Shown here piece by piece: positions 28,274 through 35,435 of a stretch of DNA of 64,000 nt. Within the stretch, counting starts at the first letter, position 1; every line of letters begins with the position of its first letter. Both the position numbers and the translations under genes were made by a program. Below the pieces are notes generated by a model. It was not told the DNA's origin. It worked only from the letters and a program-made list of their open reading frames with translations, and did not search any database. Origin of the DNA: Acidobacteriota bacterium (GTDB taxonomy: Bacteria; Acidobacteriota; Terriglobia; Acidiferrales; UBA7541); contig QHYM01000099.1 in NCBI GenBank assembly GCA_003223295.1, positions 56,281 through 120,280 on the forward strand. Reading direction: 5' to 3'.

Positions 28274-28367
28274 ATCCAGCTCTGCCGGTCTCGTTTAGCT
28301 CTCAAAAACCTCTTGGCCTTTCCGCTTTGTTTTGTTACATACTCCGTCTCGCTCAAAGGAGGTCCCC

Positions 28368-28808
28368 ATGAGCAATGGAACCATGCCGGCCCCCGAAAGC
28401 TCTTCAATATCGAATCTCGCTCTTCTAATCCTCCGCGTAGCGTGCTCGCTCCCCGTTCTCTACCACGGCAGCGCCATTCTGTTTGGAGCTTTTGGCGGTC
28501 CAGGTCCGCAGGGCTTCGCCGCTTACCTCCATCTTCCCGTGTCGGCAGGCTATCTGGTGGGCTTGGCGCAATTTGCCGGGGGCCTGGCAATTCTCCTTGG
28601 TGTTTTGCAGCGTATCGGATCGGTCTGCATCATCATTGTCATGATCGGTGCTATTTACCTGGTTCACTTGGCGCATGGCTTCGATATCGGAAAAGGCGGC
28701 ATGGAGTTTGCCCTTACCGTCTTGCTCGTCGCCCTAGGCCTCTTGATCACCGGCTCGGGTGCCTACTCGCTTCGCGGCATCCTCCCCGGCGCTCTCAAGA
28801 ATCTCTGA
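28368..28808 (+). CDS. DoxX-family membrane protein
   Basis: A 146-aa four-helix protein. The first helix region ALLILRVACSLPVLYHGSAILFGAFGGPGPQGFAAYLHL and the segment LVGLAQFAGGLAILLGVLQRIG fit the DoxX/DoxD superfamily. A strong AAAGGAGG site stands before the ATG at 28368; the frame opens slightly earlier. DoxX proteins have been tied to redox stress and quinone chemistry, but the role here is unknown. Confidence 0.82.
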   Translation: MSNGTMPAPESSSISNLALLILRVACSLPVLYHGSAILFGAFGGPGPQGFAAYLHLPVSAGYLVGLAQFAGGLAILLGVLQRIGSVCIIIVMIGAIYLVHLAHGFDIGKGGMEFALTVLLVALGLLITGSGAYSLRGILPGALKNL

Positions 28809-29055
28809 GCCGCTGGTCATCTCCCCCTAAGGCAAGGTTACGGCTTGTTCGGGCCCTGCCATTCTTTTCTTCAAGCCTACATGCCACCTCCCTTCATTGC
28901 CGATGCGCGCACTCCATTGGCTGGGAGTGCAAACGTTTTCACTCTTGATGGCAAGACGTTGCACACCTAGCGCAAGATTCCGCTCTAAGCACTATGAGAA
29001 TCAACGAATTGACGAATGCCTTCGTGGCAGTTGGAGTGCACGGAACACCGCGACT

Positions 29056-29319
29056 ATGGGAACTCTGAACGAACGCGAAGCGGAAACCTTCCAGCTTTTC
29101 TTGAACGGCGAGCAGTTGTGGTCCTGGCCAAATGGAACAATTCAACTCGGTCAAAGTTTTCCCGACTTGGCCATCGTCAATCGCCTCGTGATCAGCGGCC
29201 TGCTGGATCAGAACTATCAGCCCACCGAGCAAGGGCGCTCCGCCCTGCAATCCTGGTTGAAGTCGAGGGAACCTAGGAGCTTGCCACCTTCTGATCTGCT
29301 CCCTTCCCCAGCCCAATAG
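29056..29319 (+). CDS. Small hypothetical protein
   Basis: An 87-aa frame from the ATG at 29056 (MGTLNEREAETFQLFLNGEQLWSWPNGTIQLGQ). Its composition is protein-like and soluble, with a possible helix-strand-helix centre (LAIVNRLVISGLLDQNYQPTEQGRSALQSWL) that recalls a small winged-helix fold; this is only a resemblance. No good ribosome site is seen. The frame opens earlier, at 28897, but that part is arginine- and serine-rich and looks random. It ends three bases before the convergent dioxygenase gene. Confidence 0.4.
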   Translation: MGTLNEREAETFQLFLNGEQLWSWPNGTIQLGQSFPDLAIVNRLVISGLLDQNYQPTEQGRSALQSWLKSREPRSLPPSDLLPSPAQ

Positions 29320-29322
29320 TCG

Positions 29323-30207
29323 CTAACCTTCCTGTTGGAACAACAGCGGGAAAAACTGTCCGCCCATCTTCTCCCCACGAGCAATCACGGGAACGCCTTC
29401 GAGCAAGGGCTCATTTGCATTCGACATCACGCCATCCAGAAACACGTTGATCACCGTGGCGCGCCGCGGCAGCGGCGTATCGTTCGCGCCGGAGCCGTGC
29501 ATGGTTCGCGCGTGGTGAAACGAGCCTTCCCCTTTTTTCATCTCAATCGCCACCGGCTTGAACTTCTCCTGCAGCTCCTCGGGCAGACTGCGGCGGCTCT
29601 CTTCCAGCCCGCCGGCCAATACTGGCTTCGGCAGGTCCGGCCACTTGTGGCTTCCCGGTACATAATGCAAACAGCCGTTTTCTCGCGTGGAGTCGTCCAA
29701 CCCAATCCAGCACGTGAGATGCGCCAACGGCGTAGTTCTTGTCCAGTACGAATAATCCTGGTGCCACGCCACCACTCCTCCATGCCGCGCTGGCTTGCAG
29801 AAAAGCTGGTCATGCCAGAAGCGCACCGCGCCGCCCAGCAATTGCGAAGCCGGCACCAGGAACGCGGGATTCCACAACAAATCATGAAACCCAGGCAGCA
29901 CGCGCCACGCGCCCAGCGCGTGAAAAAGCACGCGATTCGGATCCGTCGATTCATTCGAATGATATTCGTGGAACAAATCCCGCCCCGCGTGCCCCAGATT
30001 CATCAGTTTCTCGAGTTCGCCGCGCAGAGCTTCCACCTGCTCGACGCTCAAAATGCGGATCCCTTTCAGGTAGCCGTTTTCGCGAAAGAATTCGATTTGC
30101 TCCGCGCTGAGGCGATAACGGTCCAGGTCCTCGGCACGGGAGGTGCGCGCCAGCAGCATCCCAATCGGACGGTGGTGCTTCGACAAATCTTCCGTCATGT
30201 TCTCCAT
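29323..30207 (-). CDS. Phytanoyl-CoA dioxygenase family protein (PhyH-like)
   Basis: A 294-aa Fe(II)/2-oxoglutarate oxygenase. The HxD of the metal triad is H149-Q-D151 ([11 protein letters not shown]), the distal His is probably H237 (RTMHGSGAN), and an Arg near 248-249 would bind 2-oxoglutarate. The cupin core ([26 protein letters not shown]) is typical. I chose the ATG at 30207 because GAGGAAG lies just upstream; the frame is open to an ATG at 30318 that has no ribosome site. Substrate unknown. The gene follows the leader element at 30.33-30.48 kb. Confidence 0.85.
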   Translation of the reverse strand: MENMTEDLSKHHRPIGMLLARTSRAEDLDRYRLSAEQIEFFRENGYLKGIRILSVEQVEALRGELEKLMNLGHAGRDLFHEYHSNESTDPNRVLFHALGAWRVLPGFHDLLWNPAFLVPASQLLGGAVRFWHDQLFCKPARHGGVVAWHQDYSYWTRTTPLAHLTCWIGLDDSTRENGCLHYVPGSHKWPDLPKPVLAGGLEESRRSLPEELQEKFKPVAIEMKKGEGSFHHARTMHGSGANDTPLPRRATVINVFLDGVMSNANEPLLEGVPVIARGEKMGGQFFPLLFQQEG

Positions 30208-30329
30208 TTCCGGTCTTCCTCGATACTCTCTCGAACGCGGAACGTCGTAATCTTGCGAATCACCGCCAGCGGCAGCGGCTTCTCCATCCGGGAACAAATT
30301 TGTCAAATCGCAAGTCATACGGGCGGGAC

Positions 30330-30368
30330 AAAAAGGAGAGAGGCGCTCGGCAACTTCACAAGCGCCTC
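30330..30368 (-). terminator. Terminator-like hairpin in the leader of the PhyH-like gene
   Basis: On the minus strand GAGGCGCT pairs with AGCGCCTC across a 13-base loop. The tail then reads TCTCC followed by five T's. The T-run is offset from the stem by five bases, so termination may be partial, as in attenuators. Confidence 0.5.
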
Positions 30369-30378
30369 CTCTACTGCG

Positions 30379-30399
30379 TCAACGTAAACCGTACCTCAC
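30379..30399 (-). CDS. Six-codon leader ORF with a perfect Shine-Dalgarno
   Basis: GTG start, encoding MRYGLR, then TGA. The minus strand has AAGGAGGTGATCC (30401-30413), a 13-base complement of the 16S rRNA 3' tail, with AGGAGG seven bases before this GTG. The GTG overlaps the stop of the 17-codon ORF as GTGA. It may work as a leader peptide rather than make a stable product. Confidence 0.4.
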   Translation of the reverse strand: MRYGLR

Positions 30400-30449
30400 T
30401 GGATCACCTCCTTCTCGGCGAGAGCGCCGATATCGACAAGTAGTCGCAT
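30396..30449 (-). CDS. Seventeen-codon possibly leaderless ORF
   Basis: ATG to TGA, encoding MRLLVDIGALAEKEVIQ. Six bases separate the -10 hexamer from the A of the ATG, so that A falls at the predicted +1 and the message would be leaderless. The codons EKEV include the strong Shine-Dalgarno for the next short ORF. A perfect hairpin (TCGGCG-loop-CGCCGA, 30415-30430) lies inside it just before that site. No related peptide is known to me. Confidence 0.4.
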   Translation of the reverse strand: MRLLVDIGALAEKEVIQ

Positions 30450-30455
30450 GGCCCG

Positions 30456-30484
30456 AGTATACCGCGGGATCGCGGAGATGTCAG
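30456..30484 (-). promoter_or_regulatory. Sigma70-like promoter for the minus-strand leader
   Basis: CTGACA (30479-30484), 17-bp spacer, TATACT (30456-30461), five of six matches in each block. The start point is predicted at about 30449, giving a leader of about 240 nt before the PhyH-like ATG. Confidence 0.6.
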
Positions 30485-30844
30485 AACAAGGTGATCAGTC
30501 AGTTTGGATTTTCTTAATCGTGACAATAGGGGCCAAAATTCAAACTGGCCGGCTACCGAGGACAACCTTTCCTTAACCGTTTGGGTTGAGCACGCAAAAG
30601 CCAGTTTCCGCTAACCCGTCTACTTCCTAAGTCAGACGTACATCAAAGAGCGATCCCCTAAACCCGTGTTGTGCCAAGGATGTCAACAGAGCCACCGTCG
30701 ATTCTAAACGGCTTACAAAAATGCTAAAACCTTTAGATGCACCACTTACAAAAAACAGGGGGGAAGGGGTCACGCTCCGTAATTTCGGCAATCTCCCGCC
30801 GCGCTTGCCAGGGGACTGCAAGCGTGTGGGCAGATTCCTCTGCT
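30485..30844. other. Intergenic stretch with no gene seen
   Basis: No convincing coding region, tRNA or known riboswitch is visible in these ~360 bp on either strand. A 73-codon minus frame (30627-30848) has no ribosome site or recognisable content. I looked for the FMN riboswitch expected before some ribB genes and did not find its conserved blocks. Confidence 0.5.
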
Positions 30845-30886
30845 CCACGAATCACCAGTCACCAGTCACGAGTCCGCAGCCACGGC
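30845..30886. repeat. Degenerate 7-bp-period array (core TCAC), six units
   Basis: Units begin at 30845, 30852, 30859, 30866, 30873 and 30880, reading YCAC followed by three variable bases (gaa, cag, cag, gag, cag, ggc); the fifth core is TCCG. The period is exactly seven. It lies 83 bp before ribBA and 24 bp before a second array with a different core. Confidence 0.75.
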
Positions 30887-30910
30887 TAGCTTGCTTCTTT
30901 CTTTTCTTCC

Positions 30911-30966
30911 ACTTATAACTTAAAACTGAGGACTGAGGACTGACGACTGAGGACCAAAGACTCTCC
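30911..30966. repeat. Degenerate 7-bp-period array (core ACT/ACTG), eight units, abutting the ribBA start
   Basis: AC dinucleotides recur at 30911, 30918, 30925, 30932, 30939, 30946, 30953 and 30960; ACT is kept in seven of eight units and ACTGA in four. The array ends two bases before the ribBA ATG, so it takes up the space where a Shine-Dalgarno should be. The only GAGG near the start is inside the array, about 17 bases upstream. Confidence 0.82.
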
Positions 30967-30968
30967 CT

Positions 30969-32150
30969 ATGCCTGAAAAGAACTCACCCTTCGCCACCGT
31001 GGAAGAAGCTGTCGAAGAAATCCGTCAGGGCCGCATGATCGTCCTCGTTGACGACGAGGACCGCGAGAACGAAGGCGACCTCACCATGGCCGCCGAGAAA
31101 ATCACTCCCGACGCCATCAACTTCATGGCCAAGTACGGCCGCGGCCTCATCTGCATGCCGCTTACCGAGGACCGCTGCGACGACCTCCACCTCCCGCTCA
31201 TGTCGCCCATTAATACTTCCGTCCACGGCACCGCCTTTACCGAAGCGATCGACGCCCGCGTCGGCGTCACCACCGGCATCAGCGCCTCCGACCGCGCTGT
31301 CACCATCCTTACAGCCATTGACCTGAAGACCAAGCCGCAGGATCTCGCCCGCCCCGGCCACGTTTTCCCGCTGCGCGCCCGCACCGGCGGCGTGCTCGTC
31401 CGCGCCGGCCAGACCGAAGCTTCCGTGGACCTCGCGCGCATCGCCGGGCTCTACCCTGCCGGGGTCATCTGCGAAATCATGAACGAGGACGGCACCATGT
31501 CTCGCGTGCCGCAGCTCATCGAATTTTGCAAGGAACACCACATCAAGATCTTGACGGTGGCGGATTTAATTCGCTACCGCATGCAGCACGAGCGCTACGT
31601 TCGCCGCGTCGCGGAAGCCACACTCCCCACGCGCTTTGGCGAGTTCAAGATGATCGCGTATTCAAGCGACGTGGATCATGACCAGCACATCGCGCTCGTT
31701 CGGGGCAACCTCGAGGGCACTCCGCCCGCGCTCGTGCGCGTTCATTCGCACTGCCTCACCGGCGACGTTTTCGGATCCACCACCTGCGATTGCCGCGAAC
31801 TCGTGGCGCTCTCACTGGAGGCCATCGCCAAGGAAAACCGCGGCGTCTTCCTTTACCTCCATCACACCGGCCGGGGCTTTTCCGTCGATCCTGCCGAGGA
31901 GCCCGGCACGCTCCCGCAAATTCATTTTCATAAGCGCGGCCAGCTCGATCGCGAACCTGCTCGCCAGCGCATGGTCCAGCACGAAAGCGGCATCGGCGCG
32001 CAAATCCTCATCGACCTCGGCCTCAAGGATATTCGCGTGCTCACCAACCATCCGAAAAAAGTTGTCGCCCTCGAAGGCTACGGCATCACCATCGCCGATC
32101 AAGTCCCTTTCCGTATCGACCAACGCAAGCCGACACACCAAATCCTATGA
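30969..32150 (+). CDS. ribBA: Bifunctional DHBP synthase / GTP cyclohydrolase II (RibBA)
   Basis: It makes both riboflavin precursors. The N-terminal half (1-~205) is 3,4-dihydroxy-2-butanone 4-phosphate synthase, with the acidic loop [11 protein letters not shown] (28-38) and the SSDRAV-equivalent ISASDRAVT. The C-terminal half is GTP cyclohydrolase II with zinc cysteines C262, C273 and C275 ([17 protein letters not shown]) and [13 protein letters not shown] NTP contacts ([16 protein letters not shown]). The 393-aa length is normal, and both active sites look complete. The ribosome site is replaced by the 7-bp array, so initiation may be unusual. Confidence 0.95.
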   Translation: MPEKNSPFATVEEAVEEIRQGRMIVLVDDEDRENEGDLTMAAEKITPDAINFMAKYGRGLICMPLTEDRCDDLHLPLMSPINTSVHGTAFTEAIDARVGVTTGISASDRAVTILTAIDLKTKPQDLARPGHVFPLRARTGGVLVRAGQTEASVDLARIAGLYPAGVICEIMNEDGTMSRVPQLIEFCKEHHIKILTVADLIRYRMQHERYVRRVAEATLPTRFGEFKMIAYSSDVDHDQHIALVRGNLEGTPPALVRVHSHCLTGDVFGSTTCDCRELVALSLEAIAKENRGVFLYLHHTGRGFSVDPAEEPGTLPQIHFHKRGQLDREPARQRMVQHESGIGAQILIDLGLKDIRVLTNHPKKVVALEGYGITIADQVPFRIDQRKPTHQIL

Positions 32151-32172
32151 CCACAAAGCCCATCACAAATGC

Positions 32173-32216
32173 GTCATCCTGAAGCAATCCGACAAGGATT
32201 GCTGAAGGATCTCAAC
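32173..32216. repeat. Intergenic repeat, GTCATCCTGAA...GGATCTCA type, copy 1
   Basis: Begins GTCATCCTGAAG and ends AAGGATCTCA, enclosing a perfect 8-bp hairpin (AGCAATCC, loop GACAA, GGATTGCT). This is the 'GTCAT-C/TCC-GA-N-GGATCT' word that recurs between genes in many soil bacterial genomes. A second, diverged copy lies 48 bp downstream. Confidence 0.65.
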
Positions 32217-32263
32217 TGCATATTCTCTCCTACTGCAGCTCCATGCATAGCAGTTGGGCAGCC

Positions 32264-32329
32264 GTCATTCCGAACGGGGCGCAGCGCAGTGATCGAAGAT
32301 TCCGACCCTGTCGGAAGGAATCTCTCATT
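32264..32329. repeat. Intergenic repeat, GTCATTCCGAA...GGAATCTC type, copy 2
   Basis: Begins GTCATTCCGAACG and ends AAGGAATCTCTCATT. It contains a 7-bp hairpin TTCCGAC-CCT-GTCGGAA (32300-32316) near its right end. It shares the outer words of copy 1 but has a different interior, as if each copy carried its own palindromic insert. Confidence 0.65.
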
Positions 32330-32359
32330 CGGTTTTTCTGATGGTTTCTCTAGCGGTTT

Positions 32360-32698
32360 TTATGGAGCAGCAGCAGGCTTGTTGGAAGGCGCGTTCGGTG
32401 AATTCGTTCTTGCAACGGTCAAGTACTTGCGCATTTTTTTGAGGCGCTTCGCGCCGAGGCCGCGAATCGCTAGCAAGTCGTCAACGCTTTTGAAGGCGCC
32501 CTATGATTTGCGCATTTGCAAGATTTTTTGCGCGGTTGACGGGCCGATTCCCGGCACCTGCTGAAGCTCTTCGGCATTCGCCGTATTGATGTTTGCGGGT
32601 TTCGCCGGCTTCTTTTCCCCCGCGCTTGCTGCCGCAGAGAGGAAAAGAATCAACCAGCGGCAAAGGAGGACGCGCAGAGATGGAGAACACCACGCCAT
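32360..32698 (-). pseudogene. ComEA-like secreted helix-hairpin-helix protein with in-frame TAG
   Basis: The frame begins with a signal peptide (LLCRWLILFLSAAASAG) followed by a helix-hairpin-helix unit (NINTANAEELQQVPGIGPSTAQKILQMRKS). A TAG at 32503-32501 stops it after 65 codons. The same frame then continues GAFKSVDDLLAIRGLGAKRLKKMRKYLTV, the expected second half of the HhH pair, to a TAA at 32360. The TAG sits where family members have Tyr (RKSYGAF), one base change from TAC or TAT. HhH proteins of this kind bind DNA, as ComEA does in uptake. TAG is a normal stop elsewhere in this window (rimO), so this is a nonsense change or sequencing error. Confidence 0.8.
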
Positions 32699-32751
32699 AG
32701 CGCGATATTATACAGAAGATAAGTACTTAACATAGTAACCTGTCGTCGCGA

Positions 32752-34122
32752 CTAAATGCGGTTGCCTTGGGCGTCGAAGATCTCGAGTTCGCCGAAGAGC
32801 GCGGCTTGCGATTCGATTTGCGCGCGGTCGCCGACCAGCACGACTTGCAGGTTCGCGGAATCGAGATATTTTCTCGCCGTCGCCAGCAAGTCTTCGGACG
32901 TAACGGCGCGCACCTTGGCGCGATACGTTTCCAGGTAATCGTCCGGCAACTCGTGCTGAGCTACGTTGGAGAATTGCGTGAGCAATCCATCCTGCGTCGC
33001 AAGGCTCAGCGAGAAAACGCCACTCAAATAATTCTGCGCGTCGGCAAGTTCCGCGGGTGGCACCGCCAGGGACCGCAGCTTGTCCAGTTCGTAGAACATT
33101 TCCGTGAGCGATGCGGCCACCACATCGTTGCGCACCGCGGCGGAAACAGAAAAGAAACCGTGCTGGCGCAAGGCATTCACCGCGCTGCGTGGACTGTAAG
33201 TGTAGCCCTTGTCTTCGCGGATGTTCATCACCAGCCGCGAATTGAACGCGCCGCCATAGAGACTGTTGGTCAGCCCCAGCTTGATCCAGTCGGGATGCTT
33301 TCGCGTGATGGCGTGGCAGCCCGCGAGAATTTGCGTCTGCACCGCGCCGGGCACGTGCACAAGGTAGACGCGGCGTCCGCGCGGACTCGCAGGCGCGGGA
33401 AAGGTTCTTGGTTCCGGTTTTTTCCCGCTCCACGGACCGAACACTTTTTCGATGCTCTTCAGCATTTCTTGCGGTTCGAAATCGCCGACAAGAAGGAGCA
33501 GCGCATTTTGCGGCGTGTAAAATTCGCGATAGACCGACTGCAAATCTTCGCGCTTATACGCAGCGACCTGCGCTTCTGTCGGTGAAACGAGGGCATAAGG
33601 GTGAGCGCCAAACAAAACTTTGCGCAGACGCTCGTTCGCAAGAAAGCTGGGTTGCGTGCGATTGAGTTTCACTTCTTCTAGCTTTTGGCGCCGTTCGCGT
33701 TCGAAATCAGCTTCAGGAAACGATGCCTCCCTCGCCAGTTCCTGCACCAGATCCAGCAGCGGCTCCGCAAACTCCGACAAGCCGCTAAAAGAAACTGCGC
33801 TGACATCCGAGCCGGCTTGCGTGGAAAGATCTGCGCCGATGCGCCGCAGATCTTCTTCAATCTTGCGGCTGCCGCGCTTCCGGGTACCGGATCGGAGGAC
33901 AGATGCGGTCATTTCCGCAAGCCCGGGAGCGCGATCCGCAACCGTAGCATTGCCGGAGCGGAGAAGAAGTTCGCCATGAAATTTGGGAATGGAATGCGAC
34001 TCCGCGAGAATCACTTCCAAACCGTTGGCAAGCTGTTTTTTCGCGCGCTTCGGCCAGATGACCTCGCGCTCCGGAGCGAGCGGTGGCACACCGGTTGCGA
34101 CTTCCACGGTTCGGGAGGCCAT
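32752..34122 (-). CDS. M16-family peptidase homologue lacking the zinc motif (non-catalytic subunit)
   Basis: A 456-aa protein with the two-fold M16 alpha/beta layout (QLANGLEVILAES...; FYTPQNALLLLVGDF). Where catalytic members carry HxxEH, this one reads GLAEMTASVL, so zinc binding is lost. The distal Arg/Tyr pair typical of the inactive half is present in MNIREDKGYTYS. It should pair with the active M16 protein encoded just upstream; its ATG shares the last A of that gene's stop (TAATG). Location could be periplasmic or cytoplasmic; no signal peptide is visible. Confidence 0.88.
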   Translation of the reverse strand: MASRTVEVATGVPPLAPEREVIWPKRAKKQLANGLEVILAESHSIPKFHGELLLRSGNATVADRAPGLAEMTASVLRSGTRKRGSRKIEEDLRRIGADLSTQAGSDVSAVSFSGLSEFAEPLLDLVQELAREASFPEADFERERRQKLEEVKLNRTQPSFLANERLRKVLFGAHPYALVSPTEAQVAAYKREDLQSVYREFYTPQNALLLLVGDFEPQEMLKSIEKVFGPWSGKKPEPRTFPAPASPRGRRVYLVHVPGAVQTQILAGCHAITRKHPDWIKLGLTNSLYGGAFNSRLVMNIREDKGYTYSPRSAVNALRQHGFFSVSAAVRNDVVAASLTEMFYELDKLRSLAVPPAELADAQNYLSGVFSLSLATQDGLLTQFSNVAQHELPDDYLETYRAKVRAVTSEDLLATARKYLDSANLQVVLVGDRAQIESQAALFGELEIFDAQGNRI

Positions 34123-35435
34123 TACGCCGCTTCCTTGACACCGGCCCTTGCCGGAGTCCGAAACACAATCGCGCGTTTTTCGTTGCGCAGATATTTTTTC
34201 GCCCCCGAGTGAATCTCTTCGGGCGTCACCGCAAGAAATCCGTCGAGAATGGTGTTCACGAGCTGCGGCTCGTTATCAAAGAGAGTAAAGCACGCGAGCA
34301 AATGCATCAGCCCGTATTTCGGCATGTAGCCGCCGCGTCCGCTTTCAAGAGTTGCATAATAATCGGAGCGCCACTTCACCTTCAGTTGTTCCAATTCGTC
34401 AGCGCTGATTCCCTTTTCCCGCACTTCGCCAATCACAGCATCGAAAGCGGCGAGAGTTTCTTCGCTCGAGTATTCCGGCTTGTGCATAATCCTGGTTGTC
34501 ATCTGCGTCGGCCCGTTGTAGCCGAACAAGTCATCGACGCCTCCCTCGATGTCAACGGCAATCTGCTTTTCCTGCACCAATACGCGGTGGATTCTGCCAG
34601 CCCTTCCACCGTGCAACGCCTGATCCAGCAAGGCCATGGCGCACCAGTCCGCCGTGCGACGCTTCGGCATCAAATAGCCGATGGCCATCGCCGGCAGCGT
34701 GCCAAATTGTTCTACCACGTGGCCGCGTCGTTCTTCGGTTTGTTCCGGCTCGGTGGGATCCGCGAAGGCCGGCGCCCCTCCGGCGGGAATGCCGCCGAAA
34801 TGCTTTTCGGCCAGCGCCATGCCTTCCCCAGCTTTGACGTCACCAAGAAGGAGAAGCACGGCATTATTCGGGACATAGTAAGTTTTGAAAAAGGCCTGAA
34901 CGTCGCCGAGGTGGGCGGCGTCGAGGTCCGCGAAATCACCGTAGAAATTGTGGGCGTTGGCCCAATTGCGGAACGCCACAGGAGGCATGTCAAGCCAAGG
35001 AAATCCGCCATAGGGTTCGTTCATGACGTTGACGCGGACTTCCTCTTTCACGACGTCGCGTTGATTTTTTAAGTTTTCCTCATCCACCTTCAGGGCGCGC
35101 ATGCGATCCGCTTCGAGCCACAGTACGCGTTCGAGGGCGTTCGAAGGCACGGCTTCGTAATAATTCGTTACATCGTAGCTCGTGGAACCGTTCAGTACGC
35201 CACCGCTCGAATTAATCAGCTTGATGTGCTGCATTTTTGGCGCGTTAGCAGAACCCTGGAACATCATGTGTTCGAACAGATGAGCGAAACCGCTGCGTCC
35301 CTGCGGTTCGAGGCGGAACCCAATCTTGTAGTACACACCAACGGTCACGACCGGCGCCGTGGAATCCGGCGCCACCACCGCGTGCAAACCGTTGGCTAGT
35401 TTCTTGTGTTCTATTGCGATGTGCGGTCGATTCAC
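34122..35435 (-). CDS. M16-family zinc peptidase (catalytic subunit)
   Basis: A 437-aa insulinase-like peptidase. The inverted zinc motif HxxEH is H52-L-F-E55-H56 (FAHLFEHMMFQG), and the third ligand is E131 or E132 (VVKEEVRVNV), at the usual distance. It begins directly with KKLANGLHAVVAPD and has no signal peptide. With the inactive partner it should form a clamshell heterodimer that degrades small peptides, as in mitochondrial-processing-peptidase-like pairs. It overlaps the DUF2520 gene by four bases. Confidence 0.93.
   Translation of the reverse strand: MNRPHIAIEHKKLANGLHAVVAPDSTAPVVTVGVYYKIGFRLEPQGRSGFAHLFEHMMFQGSANAPKMQHIKLINSSGGVLNGSTSYDVTNYYEAVPSNALERVLWLEADRMRALKVDEENLKNQRDVVKEEVRVNVMNEPYGGFPWLDMPPVAFRNWANAHNFYGDFADLDAAHLGDVQAFFKTYYVPNNAVLLLLGDVKAGEGMALAEKHFGGIPAGGAPAFADPTEPEQTEERRGHVVEQFGTLPAMAIGYLMPKRRTADWCAMALLDQALHGGRAGRIHRVLVQEKQIAVDIEGGVDDLFGYNGPTQMTTRIMHKPEYSSEETLAAFDAVIGEVREKGISADELEQLKVKWRSDYYATLESGRGGYMPKYGLMHLLACFTLFDNEPQLVNTILDGFLAVTPEEIHSGAKKYLRNEKRAIVFRTPARAGVKEAA

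Noticed and set aside
28994..29068. A 24-codon plus-strand ORF before the small hypothetical gene
   Set aside because: No ribosome site; overlaps the likely start of the next ORF and has no other support.
30401..30413. GGATCACCTCCTT, identical to the 3' end of 16S rRNA
   Set aside because: Only 13 bases match and nothing upstream resembles 16S rRNA; read on the minus strand it is a perfect Shine-Dalgarno, so no rRNA gene is called.
30627..30848. A 73-codon minus-strand frame between the leader and ribBA
   Set aside because: No ribosome site and no recognisable sequence; likely random.
30485..30968. FMN riboswitch before ribBA
   Set aside because: I looked for the conserved RFN blocks and did not see them in this gap.
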